From assembly GCA_023212645.1 (NCBI GenBank), contig JALBYC010000011.1, positions 62,001-126,000 of the forward strand: 64,000 nt of DNA. The letters run 5' to 3'. The notes under the pieces were generated by a model. That model searched no databases. It saw only the letters and a program-made list of their open reading frames with translations, and was not told the origin of the DNA. Both the position numbers and the translations under genes were made by a program. Positions within the stretch are counted from its first letter, which is position 1; each line of letters opens with the position of its first letter. Positions 49,906-58,772 of this stretch are shown one piece after another. This stretch comes from Farysia itapuensis. Its lineage: Eukaryota; Basidiomycota; Ustilaginomycetes; Ustilaginales; Ustilaginaceae.

Positions 49906-51234
49906 CTAGAGGCCGGCTGCTTCGAGTCCTCGCTTGAGATCGTCAATGAGATCAGCGGTGTCTTCGATACCGACGCTGACGCGAATAAGGTTGTGTCCAA
50001 TGCCAATCTTGACCCTGTCTTCGAGTGCGACCGAGCCGTGCGTCATCTTGGAGGGGAGCTCGATCAAGCTTTCCACGCCGCCGAGGGACTCGGCCAGTGT
50101 GAACACTTGTAGGTGCGAGAGCAACTTTTCTGCCGGGCCATCGTCTGTGGGGTCGACTTTGAGTCTAAACGAGATCATTCCACCATAAGCGAATGCGCCC
50201 GAGGCAGTGGTCGGCCCGGCTGCGGCCGCACGTTTGGACACTTGACGTCGCGCAACCTGATGACCGGGATGGGATGGCAGTCCGGGATAGATGACGGTCT
50301 CGATAGCCGGGTGAGATTCGAGGAATTGAGCAATGGCGAGCGCTGACTCTCCATGCGCTTTCATACGCAGAGATAGTGTCTTAAGACCTCGCAACGCCAG
50401 CCAGCTGTCGAATGGTGATGGAATAGCTCCGATACTGTTTTGCAAGAATGCCAGTCGATCAGCCCATTCTTCGTCGTTGGTGACGGCGACACCCATTACA
50501 ACGTCGCTGTGGCCGTTAAGATACTTTGTGACGCTGTGCAGGACAAGATCCGCTCCTTGTGCAAGGGGATTCTGGAACCACGGGCTCATAAAGGTGTTGT
50601 CTACAACAATCTTGATGTCTTTGCTCGCATTAGGATGGTTGCGCACCAAACGGGCAATGAGGGGAATGTCTATCACTCGCAGTGTTGGGTTGGTCGGCGT
50701 TTCGATCCAGACCAGAGAGGTTTCTTTGCGGATGGCTTCGTTCACGCGCCTGCTCACGTCAGCTTCGGAGCCGTCCATCTCGACAAAGCTCGTCTGGATG
50801 CCCTGCGAAACGGTTGCCACCTTGGTAAAGTAGCGGTAGGTGCCACCGTACACATCGTTCACGCTCACCACATGGGATCCTGCAGGCATAGAGTTTAGAA
50901 TGGTCGCTGTGACAGCAGAGCCGGAAGAGAATGCGAGGCCCCTACTTCCGCCTTCGAGCGCAGCGAGTGCACGCTCAAATGAGTCTCTGTTCGGGTTCCC
51001 GGAGCGAGAGTACTCGTAGCCCTTGTGATTTCCGATGCCGTCCTGAGCAAAGGTGGAGCTCAGACTGATGGGAGGAATGACGGCACCTGTGGCGGCGTTG
51101 GGCTCTGACCCGACGTGGATGGCCTTGGTGGAGAAGCCAAGTGCTGAACTAGGCGCGTTTCCGTGCCCGTTGGTGACATGGCCGTTACCGTTGGAGGCGC
51201 TCGACTGCCCTGTGGAAAGAATTGGTAGCACCAT
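49906..51234 (-). CDS. CYS3: Cystathionine gamma-lyase (PLP enzyme)
   Basis: Intron-free, 442 residues with ATG at 51234. After a low-complexity start (about 1-30) the Cys/Met-metabolism PLP fold reads FSTKAIHVGSEPNAATGAVI, YEYSRSGNPNRDSFERALA, GLAFSSGSAVTATIL and VDNTFMSPWFQNPL. The PLP-binding Lys is in LHSVTKYLNGHSD. The end reads LAESLGGVESLIELPSKMTH then IRVSVGIEDTADLIDDLK. The ESLIELP motif favours gamma-lyase over cystathionine beta-lyase or gamma-synthase, which are close relatives. Cystathionine gamma-lyase cleaves cystathionine to cysteine, 2-oxobutyrate and ammonia in reverse transsulfuration, in the cytosol. The three related activities cannot be separated with certainty from sequence alone. 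Confidence 0.9.
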   Translation of the reverse strand: MVLPILSTGQSSASNGNGHVTNGHGNAPSSALGFSTKAIHVGSEPNAATGAVIPPISLSSTFAQDGIGNHKGYEYSRSGNPNRDSFERALAALEGGSRGLAFSSGSAVTATILNSMPAGSHVVSVNDVYGGTYRYFTKVATVSQGIQTSFVEMDGSEADVSRRVNEAIRKETSLVWIETPTNPTLRVIDIPLIARLVRNHPNASKDIKIVVDNTFMSPWFQNPLAQGADLVLHSVTKYLNGHSDVVMGVAVTNDEEWADRLAFLQNSIGAIPSPFDSWLALRGLKTLSLRMKAHGESALAIAQFLESHPAIETVIYPGLPSHPGHQVARRQVSKRAAAAGPTTASGAFAYGGMISFRLKVDPTDDGPAEKLLSHLQVFTLAESLGGVESLIELPSKMTHGSVALEDRVKIGIGHNLIRVSVGIEDTADLIDDLKRGLEAAGL

Positions 51235-52561
51235 GTTGGGAGAGCAGTTGTTGGTGTAAAGGCAAGAAACGCACCCAGCTGCGCCGCCTTTATCGCAGCG
51301 GCAAGTTCCAAATCACGCAAGAGTAACTCAAGCTCAAGTCGCTTTTTTTGGTGGGATCGATTTTCCAGGGTCCAAGTCTGCCTTTTTTCTTTCGGGGTTA
51401 AGCCGAAGAGCCGTCTTGTCCGGGAACTAGCCCTTGTGCAATACTGGAGGTTGCTACACGCGGCCAGCACAGACTTCGTGCTTTCGAAGCACACTGTACA
51501 TTGTTCGCTCCGCAAAGTGGCCATGATTAGGCTTTCAGTTGTACACGCAAGGGGAGCTTCGGTTCAGTCTCGATCGGTGGATCGGGCGTATCAATCCCAG
51601 ATCGTTTAGCTCAACCGTTGGTAATTTTGACTGTGGTAATATCCGTGAATTTATTATGGCATAATTTAGGGCAATTAATAATTATGCTTCAAAAAAGCAG
51701 CAGCGTCACAAATGTCGTGGGTTGAAGTGCAAGAAGCGAGGCTCTGTGCATGTGCCAAAGCTTCCCTGGTACTCGACACTCTATCCCGGGGTGGCATGGA
51801 GCCGAGCGGAATTCGACCAGAGTGCGCACCTTACCCGACGCACGGAGGTCTGTGGCCGATCACAGGCGCGGGGCATAGAAGCGGACAGGCTGCAAGGACG
51901 AAGTGTCGCTGAACCCGAGTAGCAGGAACTGCAGGCAGGAATCGCTGAGGCGAGCATTCCATGGAAGGCCGTGCCACATAAGGCCTCCTTGGCCGAGCTG
52001 CTGCACGACCGCTGGCAGGAGAAAACGCACTGCAGTGTCAAAAAGCCATTCTGATCGGCCTTGCATGCAGCTCGCCTGCCTTGGCTTGGCCAAGTCAATT
52101 ACAATCGAGCTGGGTCTAAATTGCCTCCCGAGACCGAGTTGAATACAACGATCCGAGGTACATTACAATGTTGTATTGACCGGGGGATGGAAGGGACGTT
52201 TGGATTTTCTTTTTATGCAGATCAGACTGTTGTTGACTCGTGACGAGGGTCCCTTTTTTGACGGGACGGGCGGGACCCCGACGAAAGGAGGGTGGTGTTG
52301 TTGTCGCTTGTTGATGGCGCTGCTCGGACGCTTGCGCTGCTCCTACACTGGTGCTAGTAGCTGACAGCCAAACTTTGGCAGCTTCTTCCGCTTCGCTGGA
52401 CCAAGACCGACTGAGCCGCTGCCCTCTTAATACCCACTGTAGAGCAGCCTGCCTTCCTTCATCCCCCCCATCACCCATCTCTTTCCCTCTCCTCTCCACT
52501 CTGCACCTCGTTCTTCTCCCCCTTTCCCTGTTGACGGCCCACACTCTCTTTCCATTCCATC
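51235..52561. other. Large geneless region with AT-rich island
   Basis: About 1.3 kb between the divergent cystathionine gamma-lyase and secreted-protein genes. It contains an AT-rich stretch at 51616-51695 and a strongly pyrimidine-rich plus strand at 52436-52545, the likely leader of the secreted protein. Several 60-80 codon frames near 51700-52100 have no family features. Confidence 0.55.
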
Positions 52562-53446
52562 ATGTTCTTCAAGTCCTCTACTCTGGCTCTCCTTGCCGGT
52601 GTGCTGAGCGTCGCTGCCGTTCACCAAAACCCCGCCAACCTCCCCGCCAAGACTGACGCCAACGGTGGACAGACTGGCTACAATGACTGCCAGACTCGAT
52701 ACGGAGCATCCAGCCAGACTGCAAAGTGCCAGAACGCCTACATCAACTCGATCAAGGACTTCTGTCTCTGGGGCCCTCCCAACACCAAGACTTCTGACAC
52801 TGTCGGAGACCTCGAGGCCGTCATGGTTTCGTGGTGCATGAAGTCTGGCTACGGCACCCGTCTCATTCCTGACGGCACCATCAAGGGAGCCCACTTCCTC
52901 AAGACCCCAAGCTTCGTCCAGATCACCGGTGTCGGTGACTTCACCAAGATCCACATCCGCAAGGGTGACGAGGGAGGAGAGCTCGACCCTCACGGTGCCA
53001 CGGGCTCCGGTAACCCCGTCGGAGGTCTCGTCTACACCCGTGCCTACACTGGTCACTGGGAGAACTTGCCTGAATGGCAAAATTTCATGTCAGACACCGA
53101 GTTCTGCTTCCGAGCTTGCCGTAAGGGCACTTACGCCAAGGAGTGGTGCCCCCACATCTACGACGTTATGGGATGCTACTGGAACGAGCCTGCCAACTAC
53201 GACAAAGGCGTCTTTGAGCAGTGCGACGGTACTGAAGGAGACTGGCCCGGTGTCTACAGCGGCTCCACCTGGTACCAGGGTGTCAACCCAACTCCCAAGG
53301 CCCAGAAGGCTGGCAAGAGCTCCAACTGCCGATACTACCCCTCCATCTCCACCGGCGCTGCTATCAAGACCCCTTCCAAGCGATCCTCCGTCATGGCCAC
53401 GCAAGTCAAGCGCTCGCCTGACTGGGAGGCCGATGAGGAGATCTAA
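52562..53446 (+). CDS. Secreted Cys-containing protein, conserved in appearance but unassigned
   Basis: Intron-free, 294 residues. The N-terminus FFKSSTLALLAGVLSVAAVH is a signal peptide with cleavage around residue 19-20. The mature part has spaced cysteines in GYNDCQTRYG, TAKCQNAYI, DFCLWGPP, VSWCMKSGYG, EFCFRACRKGTY, EWCPHIYDVMGCYW, FEQCDGTEGD and SSNCRYYP. Also visible are FVQITGVGDFTKIHI and the aromatic YNEPANY-like loop (CYWNEPANYDKG). The C-terminus carries dibasic KR sites (PSKRSSVMATQVKRSPDWE), possible Kex2 sites. Codon use is highly biased and the leader is CT-rich, so expression is probably high. I do not recognise a named family; a conserved extracellular or wall protein is likely. 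It should not be called an effector on this evidence. Confidence 0.8.
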   Translation: MFFKSSTLALLAGVLSVAAVHQNPANLPAKTDANGGQTGYNDCQTRYGASSQTAKCQNAYINSIKDFCLWGPPNTKTSDTVGDLEAVMVSWCMKSGYGTRLIPDGTIKGAHFLKTPSFVQITGVGDFTKIHIRKGDEGGELDPHGATGSGNPVGGLVYTRAYTGHWENLPEWQNFMSDTEFCFRACRKGTYAKEWCPHIYDVMGCYWNEPANYDKGVFEQCDGTEGDWPGVYSGSTWYQGVNPTPKAQKAGKSSNCRYYPSISTGAAIKTPSKRSSVMATQVKRSPDWEADEEI

Positions 53447-53812
53447 TGTGCTCCAACCCGCCTCACCTTTATTCGCCTCCATTCGTCGTCGATACTTGTC
53501 TCCATGGCTTTCCTTGCCGATCTCCCTCTCTGTAGGATGCTGATCGTGATGCGTAGTGCGTCGCTGCAGTAGCTCATTATGGACTTTCCCCCGCCTTCAT
53601 CCACTGCTGTCTCCTCCTGCATATGTCCTCTTTGCTTCTAAATCCCAAATTTGCTTGACGTCCAAGGTGTTTGATAGAGTGTGGTATGATTTGAAGTGAG
53701 CGCTGTCAATCGGATCCGAATTTACGACCGGCACAAACTCCACACCAGATTGCAGCACTAATTGCGTCGTGCACTCCACCTCGATATCCAGTCCACACAG
53801 CCAACATTCAGT
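53447..53812. other. Intergenic region upstream of DUF427 module
   Basis: 366 bp between the secreted-protein gene and the DUF427 gene. No coding or RNA feature is seen. Confidence 0.5.
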
Positions 53813-54623
53813 ATGCCTCCCAGGCCCAAAGAGAATGTAAGAAAAGCGCCCTTGTGTCACTGACTATGCTTCGTACTGAAAGTGTATCGTCTCCCGTCCG
53901 CAGGTGTGGAATTATCCCAGACCTCCTGCTCTGCAACCCACTGCTGCTCGGCTAAGAGTGATCTGGGTAACCCCTTCCAAGCAGGAGCTTGTCATTGCCG
54001 ACACAACACAGGGATATCGTGTGCTTGAGACCTCTCATCCGCCTACCTACTACTTCCCTCCCAGCAGTGTCAACATGGACCTCATCAAGGCGTCCAAGGC
54101 TCGACGAACCATGTGCGAGTGGAAGGGTATGGCTGCATACCACGATGTTCAGTTCAGCAAAGACCAGGGACCCGTTGTCATTGGTCGCATCTGGTCTTAT
54201 CCCCAACCTACACCCTCCTTCTCCAAGATCAAAGACTATCTCTGCTTCTATGCGTCCAGCCAGACGGACGGAGACCGCCTTGGACGATGGAAATGCGTAG
54301 GTCTATTCATGCCTACATTGCAGTAAAGGTTCATTTCGCTGACGTTATCGACACAATCTGCAGATGGTCGATGAGGATGAAGTCCACGCTCAAGAAGGTG
54401 ATTTCTGTAAGTTGACTGGACAAAAGCCAAGGCCAAGCTTGCTGTACTGACCGGACCCATGTTCACATAGACGGATCGTGGATCACGCCAGAGATTACGG
54501 GTGGTGATCGCGGCTTCAAAGGCGGTAAGTATTCTTCCATTAGCACAAAAGACCCGCACGATCAAGAGAGTGGGCTCAATGGAGGGCCAAGAAAGGGTCA
54601 GCTTCACGCGGACCATGCTCATG
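53813..54623 (+). CDS. DUF427 domain module, possibly the 5' part of a fusion with Dcp2
   Basis: Exons 53813-53836, 53904-54296, 54364-54406, then 54471-54524 plus 54585-54623 (or 54471-54623 unspliced; the 60-nt segment between is in frame and stop-free). The protein starts MPPRPKENVWNYPRPPALQP. The DUF427 beta-rich domain reads LRVIWVTPSKQELVIADTTQ, GYRVLETSHPPTYYFPPSSV, RRTMCEWKGMAAYHDV and RIWSYPQPTPSF, then YLCFYASS. The end FYGSWITPEITGGDRGFKGG corresponds to the usual DUF427 C-terminus. No stop follows: the frame runs on to a GT donor at 54624 whose phase fits the Dcp2 acceptor at 54766. Alternatively the frame reads through that intron to a TGA at about 54774. DUF427 function is unknown; family proteins occur widely in bacteria and fungi. 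Confidence 0.78.
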
Positions 54624-54765
54624 GTAAGCACCCATCAGTCGTGCTTTTCAATTTCTTGCTGCCTGCTCTGGGCGCTTTTCTTTCTTCCATTCTGGCCGTT
54701 GGCCCTCTTTTGCTACTTGCTTCATCTCGATCAGAAGTACTGATACCCTTGCTTTTCTGTGCCAG

Positions 54766-56741
54766 CAGCACCTGAAGCAAGCACTAGCACTGCGCCCCAC
54801 GATCCGTCTGCTGCCTATAAGAACATGACGTTCGAAGAGGCATTAGAGGACATGAGCAGTCGCTTCATTGTGAATCTACCCTCGGACGAGCTCTCAAGCA
54901 TAGAACGCATTTGTTTTCAAGTCGAGCAGGCGCATTGGTTTTACGAGGACTTTTTACGCCCTTTGAATCCGGCACTGTCTTCTCTCGGTCTCCGTCGATT
55001 CTCGTCGTACCTTTTGCACACAGCTTCGATGATTGTGCCGCTAATCCAGCAATACATCACTGGCGGCAGCGGCCAGCAAGACCTAGAGGCAGCTTTCGAT
55101 GACTTCCTCAAATACAAGACGCGAGTGCCCGTCTGCGGCGCTATTCTGCTAACAGAGGACTGGAAAAAGTGTCTTTTGGTCAAAGGATGGAAGTCGTCGG
55201 CAGCATGGGGATTTCCTAAAGGCAAGATCAACCAGAACGAGCCGGAGCGAGACTGCGCCATCCGCGAAGTGCTCGAGGAGACAGGATTTGATTGCTCCTC
55301 GCTGCTTCCAGAGGGAAGCACTGACTACCTCGACCTGACCATGAGGGAGCAAAAAATCCGCCTTTACATTGTGCCGAACGTCAAGGAGTCTACCAAGTTT
55401 GAGACGCTCACACGGAAAGAGATCTCCAAAATTGCCTGGTTCAAGCTGGGTGACTTGCCGACCTGGAAGAAGTCCAAGGATCCGCCTGCTGGGCTTGGCG
55501 GAAAATTTTATCTGATTTCACCCTTCATTGGCCGGCTGAAGCAATGGATGCAAGCCAACAAGCACTCTCACGATTCTGCTACGGACAACATTGCCACCGC
55601 CGAAGCCGAGCCGGTGTCAGCTGCCGAAAAGTACGATGTCTACGCAGACACCGCGACACCTACCAAAGCTAGCTCTTCTGCGAGCGCGATGCCTACCTTT
55701 GTGGATGGCAGTTCTTTCTTTCCCTCCTCTTCCAGTGATCTCAAGCTCGCTCAAAACAGAGCGAATCCTTTGCCAGCTCCACCGACGAGCGATCACCTAA
55801 AAGCCCTGCTTGGCTTGAGCACCCCTGTCCCGGATACCAAATCGCATGCCACAACGGATGAGCGTGGCCAACAGCTCTTATCTCTTCTCATGGACTCAGA
55901 GCCTGCTAGGGATGCTGGCGCGCTGCCTGGAGACAAACAGCAGCAAGCGGCGTCCTTGCTGAGTACTCTGAACAATTCACCCCGTCATAACCCAGCTCGT
56001 AACAACGAAGTCTCTCAAGTCCTGCTGGACACACTCAATGCTCAGGCTCGAAGCAGATCTCCACTGCCAGCACCCATACCACAGAAGACTGGTCAGGCGC
56101 AGAAGCTGTTGCAGATGATCAGCAAAGGCCATGATCAAACGGAACCTCAGAGCAACGTACAGCGCCAGCACCAAGAACCCCCTGCTCAAGCAGACGCACT
56201 TCTTCGCATGCTTCAGCCAAATCTCGCGCAGAACCACCCGCAAGGACATGTCACTTCCCCGCCTGCCCACTATCAACAACAACAGCAGCAGCAACAGCAG
56301 CAGCAGCAGCCGCCTCCAAGTCAAGCTGACTCGCTCCTCCGCATGCTGCAGGGGCCCTCGCCACAGACCAGTCCAGCCATGTCGCGACCACCGCCTCAGA
56401 ACGATCTACTATCCATCCTCACCGCCGGATTGCCCACACACCAGTCGCCTGCGAATGACAACATGCACATGCCCCACCAACAACAAGGGCAGCATCATGG
56501 CCTATTCAACAGCCAGCCACAACAGCGTCCTTATGCGAACCAGGGCCCATTTGGATTCCCACCGCCGCCACCTCCGCACATGTTTCCTCAAGGCATGATG
56601 CCATTCCCAGGGCCTCACCAGCCTCACTATGGGCAAATGCATACGCAGCCTGGATCTCATCCCCAGAGTCCGCCTGCACAATGGGGCTACTCTCCCATCA
56701 ACCCGAACATTGCGCCCTACTCGACAGGCCCGCCTGCTTGA
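54766..56741 (+). CDS. DCP2: mRNA decapping enzyme Dcp2 (Nudix hydrolase)
   Basis: The exon starts after a CAG acceptor at 54765 (tandem alternative at 54768) and runs to TGA 56741. The first in-frame ATG inside it is 54825, giving 638 residues beginning MTFEEALEDMSSRFIVNLP; 20 coding-like residues precede it. The N-terminal regulatory domain has ERICFQVEQAHWFYEDFLRP. The Nudix domain has VPVCGAILLTEDWKKCLLVKG, AWGFPKGKINQNEPERDCAI and REVLEETGFD, covering Box A and the catalytic Glu residues. The C-terminal ~380 residues are disordered with repeated LLxLL-type short helices (SADALLRMLQ, QADSLLRMLQ, AQKLLQMISK), helical leucine-rich motifs known to bind Edc3-type proteins, and a polyglutamine run. 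Dcp2 removes the mRNA cap in P-bodies. Its true start may lie in the upstream DUF427 exons. Confidence 0.95.
56274..56309 (+). repeat. Polyglutamine tract in Dcp2 (12 CAA/CAG codons)
   Basis: Twelve consecutive Gln codons of mixed CAA and CAG in the disordered C-terminal tail of Dcp2, followed by Pro residues. Mixed codons make slippage less likely than for a pure run. Confidence 0.9.
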
Positions 56742-57048
56742 GCTTCACATCTCCGACCGCCCTGACGGGATTGGCCGTTCATCCCGCTGATCTACTGACT
56801 CCCTATCTTTGCTCCTTTTTTGGCAGGTGCCGGCACTTGGGGCTGGTGATCCAAAGTCGCGCAGCGCGCAGCGCGCAGCGTTTTGGGAAATGTCTAGTCT
56901 AACAATCCGAATTGTTTTTTTTCTAAACATTTCGAACACGCATGTTTGTCTTGAAATCAAGTTCGAGATCAACACCACTGAAACACTACTTGAGCCCACC
57001 TTCACCACCCTCATCACACTTGCCTTTTGAGCCACCAAGAGCGCAGCC
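56742..57048. other. Short intergenic region with 7-bp tandem repeat
   Basis: About 307 bp between dcp2 and the RGS gene. It contains GCGCAGC three times in tandem at 56859-56879 and a T-rich run at 56917-56926. No coding feature. Confidence 0.6.
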
Positions 57049-58260
57049 ATGTCGGAGAAGAGGAAGTCGCTGTCGCTGCAGTCGTCGCTCTCACGTCAGC
57101 GACTGCCAACGCTCGCAGAGGTTTTGGCACGACGTACTTTGCCCCCTGTCGATCTGTACTGCTTCTACCTCTACTTGCAACGGGAGGGCGCTGAAGATGC
57201 GCTTGACTTTTGGCTCGACGTACAACAGCATGAGAACCTGTGCCGTGCTTACTTCAAAGACATTCGCAAGTCGGGCAAGACGATCCAGACCGAATGGCCA
57301 CAGTACTACAGGGAAGCACGAGAGTATGGCAGTATCTACAACAAGATCAATGGGATTGAGCGAGATGGGAACGACTCGTATCGCGAAAAGGGCCCGGAAG
57401 CTAGCTGGGACGTCGAGCAGCGCAGTCGAGGTGAGACTCCAGACCCGCGCATGTCGATTGGCTCGCATGGCACTGGTGTTGCGCCTTCGAGCATGGCCAC
57501 TTCGGGAGCACCGCTGCATGCACCGAGATTCCCAGGCGATCCCGACTACCTCGCCCAACAGACCAGGGCTGAGCGCAAGCACATTCTCGCCAAACGCGGC
57601 TCCGTCGCACCCACCGTCATCTCTCGATCAGCGGCTATTACCCGCACCGACTTGATCGCCTCTGCCGAGCGAATCTACGCCCGCTACCTGCTTCCCGGTT
57701 CGGAAAAGGAAATTTTCCTACCCTCGCCTCTGCGCATCCACTCGTTCCCCATCTCATCTGCGACACTGCCTCATCCACAGGATGAGGAACAGCAGCGCGC
57801 ACTTGCCCGCGTGCCAGACATGTTTCACTCGCAGAAGGAGTACGTGTTCAGGACCATGGAGGGCGATGTTTTCCCGCGCTTCTTGCGATCCAAGGCGTTT
57901 GGCAATCTGACGCCCATCTCGGCCCTCGTGCGTTTGTCGCTCGGTCTGCTCGCTCTTTGGGCAGCATTGGCAACCGGGTTCAGCTTCATCTTCCTCGACG
58001 TAAACCGGGCGAAACGCTGTTGGGTGATCCTACCTTTTTCCGTCGCCGTTCTGCTCATCCTGTCGCACCAGTACGAACTGGATCCGCTCTTGGTGCTGCT
58101 TTCGCAGAGCGAGACGACACCGTTCCACCTGATCAAGATACGCGAACCGTACGTTCGCAAGCTGCTTCTTCGCAGAGCCGTCGGCGTGCTACTCCTCATC
58201 ACACTCATTACCGCCCTCCTCACGGTCTTGTTCGTCTTTGTCCCCGGGCACAGACTCTAG
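57049..58260 (+). CDS. RAX1: RGS-domain membrane protein, Rax1-like
   Basis: Intron-free, 403 residues. The first half of an RGS fold reads LPPVDLYCFYLYLQREGAED and ALDFWLDVQQHENLCRAYF (about 30-75). A ~100-residue insertion follows. The second half then resumes with LIASAERIYARYLLPGSEKEIF and QKEYVFRTMEGDVFPRFLRS (about 205-290). Three hydrophobic segments close the protein: LVRLSLGLLALWAALATGFSF, CWVILPFSVAVLLILSHQ and AVGVLLLITLITALLTVLFV. A split RGS followed by three membrane helices is the layout of Rax1, which with Rax2 marks bipolar bud sites in yeast. A role in polarity or division-site marking is inferred from the family; G-protein GAP activity is not shown. Confidence 0.85.
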   Translation: MSEKRKSLSLQSSLSRQRLPTLAEVLARRTLPPVDLYCFYLYLQREGAEDALDFWLDVQQHENLCRAYFKDIRKSGKTIQTEWPQYYREAREYGSIYNKINGIERDGNDSYREKGPEASWDVEQRSRGETPDPRMSIGSHGTGVAPSSMATSGAPLHAPRFPGDPDYLAQQTRAERKHILAKRGSVAPTVISRSAAITRTDLIASAERIYARYLLPGSEKEIFLPSPLRIHSFPISSATLPHPQDEEQQRALARVPDMFHSQKEYVFRTMEGDVFPRFLRSKAFGNLTPISALVRLSLGLLALWAALATGFSFIFLDVNRAKRCWVILPFSVAVLLILSHQYELDPLLVLLSQSETTPFHLIKIREPYVRKLLLRRAVGVLLLITLITALLTVLFVFVPGHRL

Positions 58261-58772
58261 AGCCCTTCACCTTCTTTCTATAGACGCCGTGGTCGTCCAG
58301 CTGGCTTCCTGTATACCCCCCACCTTTTTCCCGTTCTTTTTACGAATCATGACGCCGCTTCTGCTGTGCGACTTGTGTGGTTACGGAGATCCTTCGCGGT
58401 AGAGGGGTAAACGTCCGTGCTGCGCATGCAAATGAATCACCCCTGAAAGTCTGCAGATGCGCCTTGCGGGAGCTAAAGTCTCAAAATCCCCTTTCCCACG
58501 TTGAGTACACTGGGTCCAAGTCTTCAGCCTCAGCTTTGTGCATCGCGACTGCTGAGAATAACACGGAATTCTTCAAGCCTAAGCCCTTAAGCCCTTTCCC
58601 GGACAAATTTTCTCAAGGGTCACAAAGTGGACACAGGTCAAGTCGAAGCACACGGGACCGAGCAAAGTGAATGGTAACACGATGTATTCGATCTATGTAT
58701 GATGCTGGGGGAGACCACGAGTGCAGTCAGGTATAATTACAAGAGAAGATGAGGTGGGGAAAGAAGATGTGA
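58261..58772. other. Convergent intergenic region rax1 / ole1
   Basis: About 510 bp holding the 3' ends of two convergent genes. No gene, RNA or repeat is supported. Confidence 0.5.

Noticed and set aside
51712..51922. Two overlapping 66-codon frames in the geneless region
   Set aside because: No ATG context, codon bias or family feature; composition is random-like.
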